This document shows, one piece after another, positions 15,623 to 25,307 of a stretch of DNA of 64,000 nucleotides (positions are counted from its first letter, which is position 1; each line of letters opens with the position of its first letter). The notes beneath the pieces were generated by a model. The model did no database searches. It was not told the DNA's origin and saw only the letters and a program-made list of their open reading frames with translations. The stretch covers positions 289,176 to 353,175 of the forward strand of contig CAZJWC010000001.1 of NCBI GenBank assembly GCA_964550125.1, in the 5' to 3' direction. The position numbers were made by a program, and so were the translations under genes. This DNA comes from CAZJWC01 sp964550125 (lineage in GTDB: Bacteria; Bacillota; Clostridia; Christensenellales; Borkfalkiaceae).

Positions 15623-16918
15623 TTATGATTGTTTATCCTTTTTTCTTTGTCTTTTTGTAAGACGGCCTTTATTCCAATAACCGTAAATACACTTATTTTT
15701 AGCACTATACAAAGCACCTAGGCCATGCATCCTACCATTTTTCCACTCGCCCTCATATCTTGAGCCGTTTGTAAAATAGTATTTACCAAAACCTGAACGT
15801 CTTCCTTCAACTAATCCACCCTCATATCTTGAGCCGTCAGAAAAACAATATACGCCTTGACCATGAATAAAGTTGTTTTGCCACTCACCATCATAACAAT
15901 CGCCCGAGGTATAGATAATTCTTCCTTTACCATGGCGTTTGTTATTCATCCACTCGCCTTCATAATATGTTCCGTCTTTATAGTGCATAATTCCAAGACC
16001 GTTCATAGCACCATTTACGATAGTACCCTCAAACTTATCTCCAGTTGATAGATTATAGATACCAACGTTAGGATTTTGAGCCAATCTCTCTTTAAAGGTC
16101 ATTGTACTAGAATCATTATTTGTTGCTTGGGTAGATGAAATAGGTGCTAAACTTGTTGTAGCAGGCATTGTTGTATTTGCACTTCCCGTATTTACCGAAG
16201 TTGGACCTTCAAAAGTTTTAGTGATTATTTTTTCACCATTTCTCCACTCACACTCATATCCAGTTCCATTTACAGCCTTATAAACGCCAATACCTACATT
16301 TCTACCGTCTTGCCACTCACCTTCATAAACATCGCCATTACGGTAAAAATATGAGCCTTTGCCGTTCATCCTTCCACCTAGCCAACCACCACTGTAACTA
16401 TCACCGTTTGCAAACATATAAGTTCCACAGTCAGCCATTTTTCCGTTAATCCACTCGCAGATATATCTATCTCCATTTGTATAGTAATATGTACCTACAC
16501 CTATGTAGATATCATCAACCCACTCGCCTTCATATTTATCGCCCGATCTGTAAACGAAAATACCTTTGCCGGATTTTTTGTTATCTCTCCACTCACAATC
16601 ATAATACTCGCCAGTAGGATAATAAAAGATACCTTTCCCAAAGAACATACCATTTTGCCACTCACCACGATATATAGTACCATTAACGAAGTTTTTTTGA
16701 CCAAAGCCCGAAATAATACCATTTACAAATTGTCCCTTATAAAAGTCGCCCGTAGCATAAGTTAACTTGCCCATTCCATGAAAAACACCGTTCTCAAACT
16801 GTCCCACATAGACATCACCTGTTACTTGCTGAAAACTACCATTACCGTGAGGTATGTTTTCTGCATTTACTTCTCCTTGGTAAATACCACCCTTAAATTG
16901 AATTTGTACCTCTTTCAT
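15623..16918 (-). CDS. MORN-repeat protein
   Basis: This 431-residue protein is built almost wholly of 23-residue MORN repeats (pattern YEGEWxNGxxxGxGxxxYxxGDx). About ten repeats fill residues 8-235, a Ser/Thr/Asn-rich linker of about 45 residues follows, then about six more repeats to near residue 415 and a basic tail KRQRKKDKQS. There is no signal peptide or membrane segment, so it is probably cytoplasmic. MORN arrays fold as extended beta-meanders and act as scaffolds or lipid/protein-binding surfaces; some bacterial ones are fused to enzymes, but none is seen here. The start has a GGAGG site, and the gene has its own promoter. Confidence 0.9.
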   Translation of the reverse strand: MKEVQIQFKGGIYQGEVNAENIPHGNGSFQQVTGDVYVGQFENGVFHGMGKLTYATGDFYKGQFVNGIISGFGQKNFVNGTIYRGEWQNGMFFGKGIFYYPTGEYYDCEWRDNKKSGKGIFVYRSGDKYEGEWVDDIYIGVGTYYYTNGDRYICEWINGKMADCGTYMFANGDSYSGGWLGGRMNGKGSYFYRNGDVYEGEWQDGRNVGIGVYKAVNGTGYECEWRNGEKIITKTFEGPTSVNTGSANTTMPATTSLAPISSTQATNNDSSTMTFKERLAQNPNVGIYNLSTGDKFEGTIVNGAMNGLGIMHYKDGTYYEGEWMNNKRHGKGRIIYTSGDCYDGEWQNNFIHGQGVYCFSDGSRYEGGLVEGRRSGFGKYYFTNGSRYEGEWKNGRMHGLGALYSAKNKCIYGYWNKGRLTKRQRKKDKQS

Positions 16919-16969
16919 TTCCTTCCTCCACTTGTTTTATGGATTTTTTGAGTATATCTTGGTAGATTG

Positions 16970-16998
16970 ATTATATCATACTATACTGCAAAAATCAA
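16970..16998 (-). promoter_or_regulatory. Promoter of the MORN gene
   Basis: TTGATT (16993-16998) and TATAAT (16970-16975) on the minus strand, with a 17-nt spacer. Confidence 0.75.
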
Positions 16999-17076
16999 TA
17001 GTACTTTTAAATTTTTCATCTACCTTTTTTATTTTACTTAAAAGTAGAAAAATTTATAAAAAAACAATGCATTTAC

Positions 17077-17105
17077 TTGAAAACAAAAAGGGGATTTGTT
17101 ATAAT
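17077..17105 (+). promoter_or_regulatory. Promoter of the DUF1846-asnA unit
   Basis: TTGAAA (17077-17082) and TATAAT (17100-17105) with a 17-nt spacer, about 50 nt before the start codon. Confidence 0.75.
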
Positions 17106-17155
17106 AATACGGTATTTTTAAATGAGAAGTATTATTATAAAGTTAAGAGGTAGTT

Positions 17156-18643
17156 ATGCTTAAATTGGGTTTTGATAATGACAAATATGTTAGTATGCAA
17201 TCTCAACACATCAAGGAGAGGATTGCTAGTTTCGGTGGAAAACTATATTTAGAGTTTGGTGGAAAACTTTTTGACGATTACCATGCTTCAAGAGTTTTGC
17301 CCGGTTTTCAGCCTGACAGTAAACTTAAAATGCTTTTACAACTTAAAAATCAAGCTGAAATTATAATCGTTATCAACGCTGACGACATTGAAAAAAATAA
17401 AATTCGTGGCGATTTAGGTATTACTTACGACTTAGATGTATTACGCTTGATTGACGCTTTTAGAAGTGTCGACTTATATGTTGGTTCTGTCGTACTAACT
17501 AGATTCACTGGTCAAAAAAATGCTTCTACTTTTCAAGAAAAACTTGAAAATCTTGGCATTAAAGTTTATAAGCATTACCCCATACAAGGTTACCCCTCAA
17601 ACACAGACCTTATTGTTAGTGATGAAGGTTACGGAAAAAACGACTATGTTGAAACTTCAAGAGAATTAGTTGTAGTTACAGCACCCGGTCCAGGCTCTGG
17701 AAAAATGGCAGTTTGCCTATCTCAACTTTATCACGAACATAAGCGTGGTATCAAAGCAGGCTATGCTAAATTTGAAACTTTTCCCATTTGGAATTTACCC
17801 TTAAAGCACCCTGTAAATGAAGCGTACGAGGCTGCAACGGTTGACTTGAACGATGTTAATATGATTGACCCTTTTCATCTTTCAGCATACAACGAGGTCG
17901 CAGTCAACTATAATAGAGATGTTGAAATTTTCCCCGTTGTAGACGCAATGTTCAAAAAGATTTGGGGCAGTTCGCCATACAAATCTCCTACGGATATGGG
18001 CGTAAATATGGCAGGAAACTGCATTATTGATGACGATGTTGTTTGTCAAGCCTCAAAGCAAGAAATTATTAGGCGTTATTATGATGAAAAATGTTTAGAG
18101 AGGAAAGAGGGTGTAAAGAAAGATGAGGAACTTGTTAAACTTGAAATTCTTATGCGTCAAGCAGAAATTTCAAGCGATAATAGACCTGTAATTAAGGCAG
18201 CATTAGACAGAGCAGAAGAAACAGGAGAGCCTGCAGTAGCGTTACAACTACACAACGGAAAAATCGTTACAGGTAGAACATCAGACCTATTGGGTTCATC
18301 AGCAGCAGCATTGCTAAACGCACTAAAAGAACTTGGCAAAATTGATGACGACATGTATTTATTATCGCCCGTAGTAATTGAACCCATACAAAAATTAAAG
18401 ACAAAAAATTTAGGTAGTAAAAACCCTAGACTGCATACTGATGAGATTTTAATTACTCTTTCGATAAGCGCTGCAACCTCACCCGTTGCTGCAAGAGCAT
18501 TAAAAAATCTTGACAAGCTTAAAGGCTGTGAAATGCACTCAACAGTTATACTTTCACATGTTGATGAAAAAACGCTTAAAAAACTAGGTATAAATTTAAC
18601 TTGCGAACCTAAATATAGCACAAAAAAACTATACAATCCTTAA
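17156..18643 (+). CDS. DUF1846 domain-containing protein
   Basis: This 495-residue protein matches the DUF1846 family over its full length (FDNDKYVSMQSQHIKERI at the start; VVVTAPGPGSGKMAVCLSQLYHEH, with a P-loop-like GPGSGK at 178-183). The family is widespread in Firmicutes and has solved structures but, to my knowledge, no settled function; nucleotide binding is plausible. It is expressed with asnA, which follows after 27 nt. An AGAGGT site precedes the ATG. Confidence 0.9.
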   Translation: MLKLGFDNDKYVSMQSQHIKERIASFGGKLYLEFGGKLFDDYHASRVLPGFQPDSKLKMLLQLKNQAEIIIVINADDIEKNKIRGDLGITYDLDVLRLIDAFRSVDLYVGSVVLTRFTGQKNASTFQEKLENLGIKVYKHYPIQGYPSNTDLIVSDEGYGKNDYVETSRELVVVTAPGPGSGKMAVCLSQLYHEHKRGIKAGYAKFETFPIWNLPLKHPVNEAYEAATVDLNDVNMIDPFHLSAYNEVAVNYNRDVEIFPVVDAMFKKIWGSSPYKSPTDMGVNMAGNCIIDDDVVCQASKQEIIRRYYDEKCLERKEGVKKDEELVKLEILMRQAEISSDNRPVIKAALDRAEETGEPAVALQLHNGKIVTGRTSDLLGSSAAALLNALKELGKIDDDMYLLSPVVIEPIQKLKTKNLGSKNPRLHTDEILITLSISAATSPVAARALKNLDKLKGCEMHSTVILSHVDEKTLKKLGINLTCEPKYSTKKLYNP

Positions 18644-18670
18644 CTATAAATATTTTTAGGAGAAACTTTT

Positions 18671-19675
18671 ATGAAAACAATTGTTCCCGAGGGATACAAA
18701 TCGAAACTTTCAACCTACGATACTCAAAGTGCAATCGGCACGCTAAAAAGAATTTTTGAAGACAAACTTTGCCACTCTTTGAATTTAAAAAGAGTATCTG
18801 CCCCTTTATTTGTTACACCTGAAAGTGGCTTAAACGATAACTTAAATGGCTATGAAAGACCGGTAACTTTTGATATTTTAAATACTACTGACACAGCAGA
18901 AATCATACACTCCCTTGCTAAGTGGAAAAGGATGGCTCTACTTAAATATAACTTTAGAAACGGCGAGGGTATTTATACTGATATGAACGCTATTCGTAGA
19001 GATGACGATATGGATAACATACACTCTATCTATGTTGACCAATGGGACTGGGAAAAAGTTATCTGTAAAGAAATAAGAAATGAAGAATATCTAAAAAAGA
19101 CAGTTCAATCAATCGTTGACGCCATTGTTGATACTAAAGACTACATAAATGGTTTATACCCCGAACTTGAATATAAACTTGAAAGAAAAGTAACTTTTGT
19201 TACAAGCCAAGAACTTGAAGATATGTATCCCATATTCACTCCAAAGCAAAGAGAATATGAATATGCAAAACTTCATAAAACGATATTCATTATGCAAATA
19301 GGCGACACTTTAAAGTCAGGCAAAAAGCATGACGGCAGAGCACCTGACTATGACGACTGGAAATTGAACGGAGATTTACTTTTTTATAATGAAACTTTAG
19401 ATATTGCCTTTGAAATATCTTCAATGGGTATCCGTGTAGATGAAAAATCAATGGATTATCAACTAAACAAGGCTGGATTTAACGATAGAAGAAATCTTAC
19501 CTTCCACAAAATGTTACTCAACGGCGAATTACCTTTAACGATAGGCGGTGGTATAGGTCAATCAAGACTATCAATGCTAATTTTAGAAAAGGCACATATC
19601 GGTGAAGTACAAGTTTCAATTTGGGACGAAGAAACAAAAGAAACCTGCAAAAAAGCAGGAATTGAATTACTATAA
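18671..19675 (+). CDS. asnA: Aspartate--ammonia ligase
   Basis: AsnA makes asparagine from aspartate, ammonia and ATP. The 334-residue length matches the family (~330). Visible family motifs are YVDQWDWEKVI, the central RAPDYDDWKLNGDLLFYNE, and the C-terminal glycine-rich IGGGIGQSRLSMLILEK typical of class II tRNA-synthetase-like folds. It is the ammonia-dependent type rather than glutamine-dependent AsnB. It has its own TAGGAG site and lies in a two-gene unit with DUF1846, ended by a bidirectional terminator. Confidence 0.97.
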   Translation: MKTIVPEGYKSKLSTYDTQSAIGTLKRIFEDKLCHSLNLKRVSAPLFVTPESGLNDNLNGYERPVTFDILNTTDTAEIIHSLAKWKRMALLKYNFRNGEGIYTDMNAIRRDDDMDNIHSIYVDQWDWEKVICKEIRNEEYLKKTVQSIVDAIVDTKDYINGLYPELEYKLERKVTFVTSQELEDMYPIFTPKQREYEYAKLHKTIFIMQIGDTLKSGKKHDGRAPDYDDWKLNGDLLFYNETLDIAFEISSMGIRVDEKSMDYQLNKAGFNDRRNLTFHKMLLNGELPLTIGGGIGQSRLSMLILEKAHIGEVQVSIWDEETKETCKKAGIELL

Positions 19676-19684
19676 TACAGAAAA

Positions 19685-19718
19685 ATAAGGCTCTCAAAAG
19701 AGAGCCTTATTATTTTTT
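19685..19718. terminator. Bidirectional terminator between asnA and the CotH gene
   Basis: A 9-bp stem AAGGCTCTC/GAGAGCCTT with an AAAA-type loop, T-rich on the plus strand and A/T-rich on the other side. It serves asnA and, probably, the convergent CotH-like gene. Confidence 0.75.
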
Positions 19719-21537
19719 AGACTATTTTAAGTTTATAAAGTTGCATACCATCGTTGCTACTCCATGTTCGTTGTACAAGTCCGTCTGTTTTATAGGTTGC
19801 CTTATCTTTTAACAAAACTTGATACTCATTAGTATTTGGATTTTTTGATAAATTTACCGTTTGTTTTTTATCACCTGTATTACTCCAACTGTTTACTCCT
19901 GCAAATAAAGCACCTTCAATGTCCTTTGACACTTGCACCTTCCATATGTTACCACTATGCTTACTCATTGCTATAAATCCATCACCATCACCCCAGTAAT
20001 AAATGTATGGAGTAGTCCAGTTTGAATCAGTGTTATCGTAATACAAAGTGTACATTGTTGAATCTTCAGTATTAGATGCCTCTTTAATTCCTTCTAATGC
20101 TGTACTTTTTTTAGCAGTAAAATAATTTGCTATAGAAAGGTTACCGTCTGTACTATTGCCGTCATCACCGTTTAAATTAAAATCAAATCTATCAACTGGC
20201 AATTCACCTATTGCACAAGTACTTACCACTGAAGAATAACTATCTTTATATTTATTATAATAATTTGTTTCAAAGTAAGAGGTAGTAAACCAATCACCTT
20301 CAACTAAATTTTTTATTTTATTAGCATAGGAAACTCTTAAATCAGTTTGATTAGTATTCAAAATAGTTCTCTTATATAAAGGATTGTTTATATCATTGTT
20401 ATTTGCTGCTTGTTTTTTTGAAAAAGGTTCTACTTCAACCATTCCGTTTCCAGTAGGATTCCAATCCTTGTTGATACCTAAACACCTATCATAATCGTAA
20501 GGAATAACATATCCCTTACCTGTCGGCGTGAAATAAATATAGTAGTTGTTTTCATTATTCCTTATGCAATCTGGATTACCTAATACATAATTGACTGCCT
20601 CAAAAGATGTAAAGTAATTTACATCAAGAACAGTTGTTATATCTTTACTGCTATCGTTCATTACCTGTAAAAAATTATTCAAACTCTCTTTAGTTGAGGT
20701 CTTCTTATTAGTTTTTAAAGATAAATTATTTGAACTTGTTAGACTTGCACAACTTGCTTTATATAAGTCGCCACCTCTTTCGTCGACACTAAAATTACGA
20801 TTAATAAAACGATTATCTATCGTTTCATACAATCCCCAAACCCCATAATTTTGCATAGAACCATTTTGCTTGATTTGAACCTGAGTACAGGTTATATTTT
20901 GTGCGTAAATTCCATTTTGTCTAAACATACGAGTTGCATAAATTTCTCTGCAGTAGGTATTGTCAAAATTTTTATTCCATTTTATATAAAATTCATCCAT
21001 GGTAGCAAACGTTCTATCTTTTCTTGCTTCTCTTTCGTCATCACTTGACCAAGTCTTTTTTATTGAACTAGCATAATCGCTTTCATAATCTTTTCCGTCA
21101 AATGTTTCCGCTAAATCAAATTTAAAATGAACAAGGTCATAGATACTACCACTATCGCCGCAAAACAATCTTCTTGATGTATTGCCTTTCATTTTTATGC
21201 CAACTTCATCATAAAAATAATCAGTACCATCAACTGTAATAGTTAGATTGCATTTACGACAAACATCATATTGGTCTTCATCATTATATTGCTTGTTTAA
21301 AGCAACTAATTCGCTTGGTTCAATATCAATTTTAAAACAGATATTTGTATCAGGATTAAAAACCGTACTATATAATTGAGCCTCCTGAGTAGAAAATTTT
21401 GCATAAAAATCTTTTGCCACATCTTCACTACCAACAGGATCAGGATTTTCACCAGCTTTATCATCTGTTGATTTTTTGCACGCTGAAAAAGACAGCACCA
21501 TTAAAATAACCATTAAAACGGATAAAAATTTTTTCAT
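19717..21537 (-). CDS. CotH-kinase-like lipoprotein with C-terminal starch-binding-like module
   Basis: This is a 606-residue lipoprotein (signal peptide, Cys20). Residues ~60-430 resemble the CotH family of secreted atypical protein kinases: VGIKMKGNTSRR as the glycine/nucleotide loop, YGVWGLYETIDNRFI, and the metal-binding VIPYDYDRCLG equivalent to the usual PxDxD motif. The C-terminal ~80 residues (about 494-575) read as a CBM26/starch-binding module: YYDNTDSNWTTPYIYYWG...ALFAG...KKQTVNL. The gene sits at the end of the starch locus, separated from the ABC ATPase gene by a terminator. A surface kinase or glycan-anchored modifying role is inference; it could also be a structural binding protein. 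Confidence 0.75.
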   Translation of the reverse strand: MKKFLSVLMVILMVLSFSACKKSTDDKAGENPDPVGSEDVAKDFYAKFSTQEAQLYSTVFNPDTNICFKIDIEPSELVALNKQYNDEDQYDVCRKCNLTITVDGTDYFYDEVGIKMKGNTSRRLFCGDSGSIYDLVHFKFDLAETFDGKDYESDYASSIKKTWSSDDEREARKDRTFATMDEFYIKWNKNFDNTYCREIYATRMFRQNGIYAQNITCTQVQIKQNGSMQNYGVWGLYETIDNRFINRNFSVDERGGDLYKASCASLTSSNNLSLKTNKKTSTKESLNNFLQVMNDSSKDITTVLDVNYFTSFEAVNYVLGNPDCIRNNENNYYIYFTPTGKGYVIPYDYDRCLGINKDWNPTGNGMVEVEPFSKKQAANNNDINNPLYKRTILNTNQTDLRVSYANKIKNLVEGDWFTTSYFETNYYNKYKDSYSSVVSTCAIGELPVDRFDFNLNGDDGNSTDGNLSIANYFTAKKSTALEGIKEASNTEDSTMYTLYYDNTDSNWTTPYIYYWGDGDGFIAMSKHSGNIWKVQVSKDIEGALFAGVNSWSNTGDKKQTVNLSKNPNTNEYQVLLKDKATYKTDGLVQRTWSSNDGMQLYKLKIV

Positions 21538-21601
21538 AATACACCTCTTTTTTTATTATACCATTTAAATATTAAAACTTCAATACATCTAAATAAAAAA
21601 T

Positions 21602-21632
21602 AAAAAGGATTCTTTTTAAAGAATCCTTTTTT
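21602..21632 (-). terminator. Terminator of the amylase/transporter operon
   Basis: An 11-bp stem AAAAAGGATTC/GAATCCTTTTT with T-runs on both sides, just past the stop of the MsmK-like gene. Confidence 0.8.
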
Positions 21633-21654
21633 AAATCTAATTTGAAATATTTTA

Positions 21655-23565
21655 TTATACCAAAATGATATCAATAAGGTCATCAATGAAAGTTGTTTCA
21701 TCAAGGTTGATACCTAAACGAACTTCACCAGAATATCCATTTGCAACACCACTTTGACCATCATCAGCAACACAAACAAGTTGTCCACCGATATCTAGCA
21801 ATAAGAATTTTTCTCTGCCGTAGTCAAGCACTTTAACAACTTCACCTTGCAAACCGTAACCTTCTACAAGTCTTACATTGAAGCAAGATACTTCATATCT
21901 CAAAGGAACATTGAATACCTTTCTACCCTTGATGTTGAATAATTTCATACATACAGAGTTAGGGCAATCATAGTCAACACCGTTGATTGATGCAACGAAA
22001 GAAATTGCTTTCTTGCCGTTTGCTTGGATACCTTTAACCTTTTTTAAGCAACCACTAAACTTGTTGATTAACGCTAAAGGAAGAACTTCAAAGTCATCAT
22101 TTGAAATCTTTAATTGACGAGCAGAGAAGTCAAACAATACAGTACCTGAATACTCTATATCTTTATCTGATTTAGCATAAAGAACTTCATCGCCAACTTC
22201 CATTTCATACAATGCAAAGTTACCAATCTCCTCACGGCTAACAACTTTTGCCTTCATTTCGCCTTCGCCAAGAATAATTGAATCAACGGGGATAGTAAGT
22301 TCAACATCACCGTTAAGTACCATTTCAGCGATTGCTGAAGGTAATTGATATACTTGGTCAGCAAAACTCAATACTCCGTTCTTAATCTTTCCAGGAAGAA
22401 CATTGTCTTGAGGAACTCTGGGTTTAACGCAAAGTTCAGTTGACTTATCGAATACGTGAATTTTATTTTTCTTAACTGCGATTTGAATAATATCACCACG
22501 GTGATAAGGGAAATCAGCAGTTTCTTTAATAGTGATAAGCGTATTCATTGTTACGTCATCAATATCATCAGTATTGAAGTTAGCATAGATAAGAGTTTCA
22601 CCACCTAATACTTCAACTACACGGATACCTGCATCTAAAACTTCATACTCGTCCAAACTCATAGTTTGAGGTCTATAAAGTTTTACATCATCAGGACGAA
22701 CACCAATTTCAAGCAAGTGTTTGCCGTTCATATATTTTACAAGCATCTTGTTAACAAGTCTGTAAGGCATATTGACTTTTTTGCCACAAGATAAAGTAAA
22801 TGTTACATTTTTGCCTTCTTTTAAGCATACTGCATCAAAGAAGTTCATTTGGGGAGTTCCAATGAAGCCTGCAACGAACTTATTTCCGGGGTATTTGAAT
22901 AAGTTTTCAGGTGTATCAATTTGTTGAACATAACCAGATTTCATAACAACGATACGAGTACCCATTGTCATAGCTTCTACTTGGTCGTGTGTTACATAGA
23001 TGAACGTTGTTGCTAATTTTTCATGCAATGCAGTGATTTCTACACGCATGGCTGCTCTCAACTTTGCGTCCAAGTTTGAAAGGGGCTCATCTAGTAAGAA
23101 TACTTTAGGGTTACGAACGATTGCTCTACCTAAAGCTACACGTTGTCTTTGACCACCAGACAACGCCTTGGGTTTACGAGTTAAATATTCAGTGATACCT
23201 AAAACATTTGCTGCTTCCATAACACGCTCATTGATTTCAGACTCAGGAACTTTTGCAATTCTCAAACCGAAAGCGATATTATCGTATACAGTCATATGAG
23301 GATATAGTGCGTAGTTTTGGAAAACCATCGCAATATTTCTATCCTTAGGCTCATAGTCATTAACTACTTCATCACCGATACGAAGTTCACCAGCAGTGAT
23401 ATCTTCTAGTCCGGCAATCATACGTAAAGTTGTAGATTTACCACAACCTGAAGGTCCTACAAGAACGATAAATTCTTTGTCTTCAATGGTCATATTAAAG
23501 TCATTAACTGCTTTAACGCCACCGTCATAAACCTTATATATGTGTTTTAGATTTAAACTTGCCAT
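21655..23565 (-). CDS. MsmK/MalK-like ABC transporter ATP-binding protein with long C-terminal extension
   Basis: The first ~370 residues are a standard carbohydrate-importer ATPase: Walker A GPSGCGKST (about 38-46), Q-loop MVFQNYALYPHM, signature LSGGQRQR, Walker B VFLLDEPLSNLDA, switch THDQVEAM, then a TOBE-type domain with GVRPDDVKLY. It energises the MalEFG-like importer encoded upstream. Family proteins usually end near 370, but this one has 636 residues. The extra ~260 residues are beta-rich and contain what look like further TOBE-like segments (for example VDSIILGEGEMKAKVVSREEIGNFALYEMEVG). The extension could be a regulatory domain. It starts 10 nt after the amylase stop, and an AGAGGT site precedes it. 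Confidence 0.92.
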   Translation of the reverse strand: MASLNLKHIYKVYDGGVKAVNDFNMTIEDKEFIVLVGPSGCGKSTTLRMIAGLEDITAGELRIGDEVVNDYEPKDRNIAMVFQNYALYPHMTVYDNIAFGLRIAKVPESEINERVMEAANVLGITEYLTRKPKALSGGQRQRVALGRAIVRNPKVFLLDEPLSNLDAKLRAAMRVEITALHEKLATTFIYVTHDQVEAMTMGTRIVVMKSGYVQQIDTPENLFKYPGNKFVAGFIGTPQMNFFDAVCLKEGKNVTFTLSCGKKVNMPYRLVNKMLVKYMNGKHLLEIGVRPDDVKLYRPQTMSLDEYEVLDAGIRVVEVLGGETLIYANFNTDDIDDVTMNTLITIKETADFPYHRGDIIQIAVKKNKIHVFDKSTELCVKPRVPQDNVLPGKIKNGVLSFADQVYQLPSAIAEMVLNGDVELTIPVDSIILGEGEMKAKVVSREEIGNFALYEMEVGDEVLYAKSDKDIEYSGTVLFDFSARQLKISNDDFEVLPLALINKFSGCLKKVKGIQANGKKAISFVASINGVDYDCPNSVCMKLFNIKGRKVFNVPLRYEVSCFNVRLVEGYGLQGEVVKVLDYGREKFLLLDIGGQLVCVADDGQSGVANGYSGEVRLGINLDETTFIDDLIDIILV

Positions 23566-23575
23566 TTTACTACCT

Positions 23576-25303
23576 CTATTTTAGTATTAGTATTGAATAT
23601 GAAGGTAAAGTAATTGTATCTTTACCGTTTTTTGAAGATAGCGTTGCTTTATCTTCACTGTTTACATATAAGCCATTTTGAATTCCGCTTGTATAACCTG
23701 CGGTTGCTCTATCCAAAACAACTGTTTCAGTTTCCTCTTTATTAAGGTTAACAATTATTGTAATTGTTTCGCCGTTATAAGTTTTATTAAATACACTCAC
23801 ATAACCAGAGTATTCACCCTCAACTTTTGTTGCACTGCTTCTAGCAATTTGAGGATATGCGTTTCTAATTTGATTTGCACGCTTGTAATAATTCAAAATT
23901 GAATTTTTATCAGCCATTTGTTCCTCAGCACCATCAAACACGTAATCAGTACTAGGATTTACTGATATTCTTTCGCCAGCAATTCCAACACCAACGTACT
24001 TAAACTCATCTATTTGATTAGTATCTTCCCAAGAATTGCTCCATTTAAAAGGAAGCCTTCTAAAAGGATCTCTAGTGTAGTTATCAACGCCGTCCGTTCT
24101 ACTCTTCATACCAATTTCGCTACCATAGTAAGTAAAAGTAGTACCTTGCATAAGAGATAACATACCTTGCGTTATTTTAATTCTGTCAGTGTCATACCAC
24201 AATGCTCCTGAACTTCTGTTAGTATCATGGTTATCAAGTAAAGGTGCAAGAATAGCACTACTGTTTGCAGTGTATTCACTACTTCCTGTTTTGATACCAT
24301 TTATCCATCTATCAGCAGTTGACATTATTGTAGTGTAAGTACTACCGGGAGTATCATCAACACCTCCCGTTGTTGTGAAGAAACTGCTTGTAGAATTGTT
24401 CATTGAAATGGGGAAATAGAAAAGACTATCTATTCCACTTTCATAGTATTGCTTTAATTGAGCCATATTGTTGACTAAAACTTCGCCAATTTGATAAACA
24501 CCAGATTTAATTTCTCTAGCCGTTGTAACTAACCAGTTTATAAACTCAACATCTTGACTGTCAATATTTGCAAATCCATAAAAACTTGTACAAGCATCAT
24601 AACGGAATCCGTCAACATTGTGATCTAAAAGCCAAAACTCCATTATGTTTTTAATCTCATCTCTAACATATTCGCTGTCAAGATTTAAGTCAGGCATACT
24701 TCCACCGAAACCACACTCGTATTTATATGAACCTACCAAAGTATTTCCATCACTTTTGCTAATATTATAGTAATCCTTATACTTCTCAGTTTCAGTTTTA
24801 TTATTATTTGTATGATTGTATTCTTCAGTATACCAACTCTTGCAAGCCTTAAACCACTCGTGTCTATCAGATGTATGATTGAAAACCATATCCATCATAA
24901 TTTTAAGACCTTTTGAGTGGGCTTGATTTACAAGGTTATCAAAATCTTGCAAAGTACCATATTGCTCGTCAATCGCATAATAGTCATCGACATCATACTT
25001 ATGATAAGTATCAGAAGGATGTACGGGGGACAAATATATTCCTGTAAAACCCAAATCCTTGATATAGTCAAGTCTTTGTGTAACACCTAATAAATCACCC
25101 ATACCGTCATTATTACCATCAGCGAACGAATAGACAAACACGTGATAATAATTATCATAGTTATCATCGATGTTTACGGCAGTCAAGTCTTGTTCAGTGT
25201 AACCACCTTTTGAACCTGAACAAGACATTGCACCGAAACATATTGAAAATACTAATGACAACGAAATTATAGATAAAATAATTCGTGAGTATATTCTTTT
25301 CAT
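23576..25303 (-). CDS. GH13 alpha-amylase-family lipoprotein
   Basis: This is a 575-residue surface lipoprotein (signal peptide, lipobox AMSC, Cys28). The GH13 regions are all visible: IMMDMVFNHTSDRH (region I), DGFRYDACTSF (II, nucleophile Asp), QIGEVLV (III, acid/base Glu) and LLDNHDTNRS (IV, transition-state Asp). It should hydrolyse alpha-1,4 linkages in starch or maltodextrin outside the cell. The N-terminal YYHVFVYSFADGNNDGMGDLLG is typical of oligosaccharide-processing GH13 subfamilies, so neopullulanase- or maltodextrin-glucosidase-like specificity is possible. It is encoded between the MalG-like permease and the MsmK-like ATPase. Confidence 0.93.
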   Translation of the reverse strand: MKRIYSRIILSIISLSLVFSICFGAMSCSGSKGGYTEQDLTAVNIDDNYDNYYHVFVYSFADGNNDGMGDLLGVTQRLDYIKDLGFTGIYLSPVHPSDTYHKYDVDDYYAIDEQYGTLQDFDNLVNQAHSKGLKIMMDMVFNHTSDRHEWFKACKSWYTEEYNHTNNNKTETEKYKDYYNISKSDGNTLVGSYKYECGFGGSMPDLNLDSEYVRDEIKNIMEFWLLDHNVDGFRYDACTSFYGFANIDSQDVEFINWLVTTAREIKSGVYQIGEVLVNNMAQLKQYYESGIDSLFYFPISMNNSTSSFFTTTGGVDDTPGSTYTTIMSTADRWINGIKTGSSEYTANSSAILAPLLDNHDTNRSSGALWYDTDRIKITQGMLSLMQGTTFTYYGSEIGMKSRTDGVDNYTRDPFRRLPFKWSNSWEDTNQIDEFKYVGVGIAGERISVNPSTDYVFDGAEEQMADKNSILNYYKRANQIRNAYPQIARSSATKVEGEYSGYVSVFNKTYNGETITIIVNLNKEETETVVLDRATAGYTSGIQNGLYVNSEDKATLSSKNGKDTITLPSYSILILK

Positions 25304-25307
25304 AATT

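Noticed and set aside
15623..16918. Repetitive DNA or CRISPR-like array
   Set aside because: The periodicity is 69 bp and comes from protein-level MORN repeats; the DNA units are not identical and the frame is open throughout.
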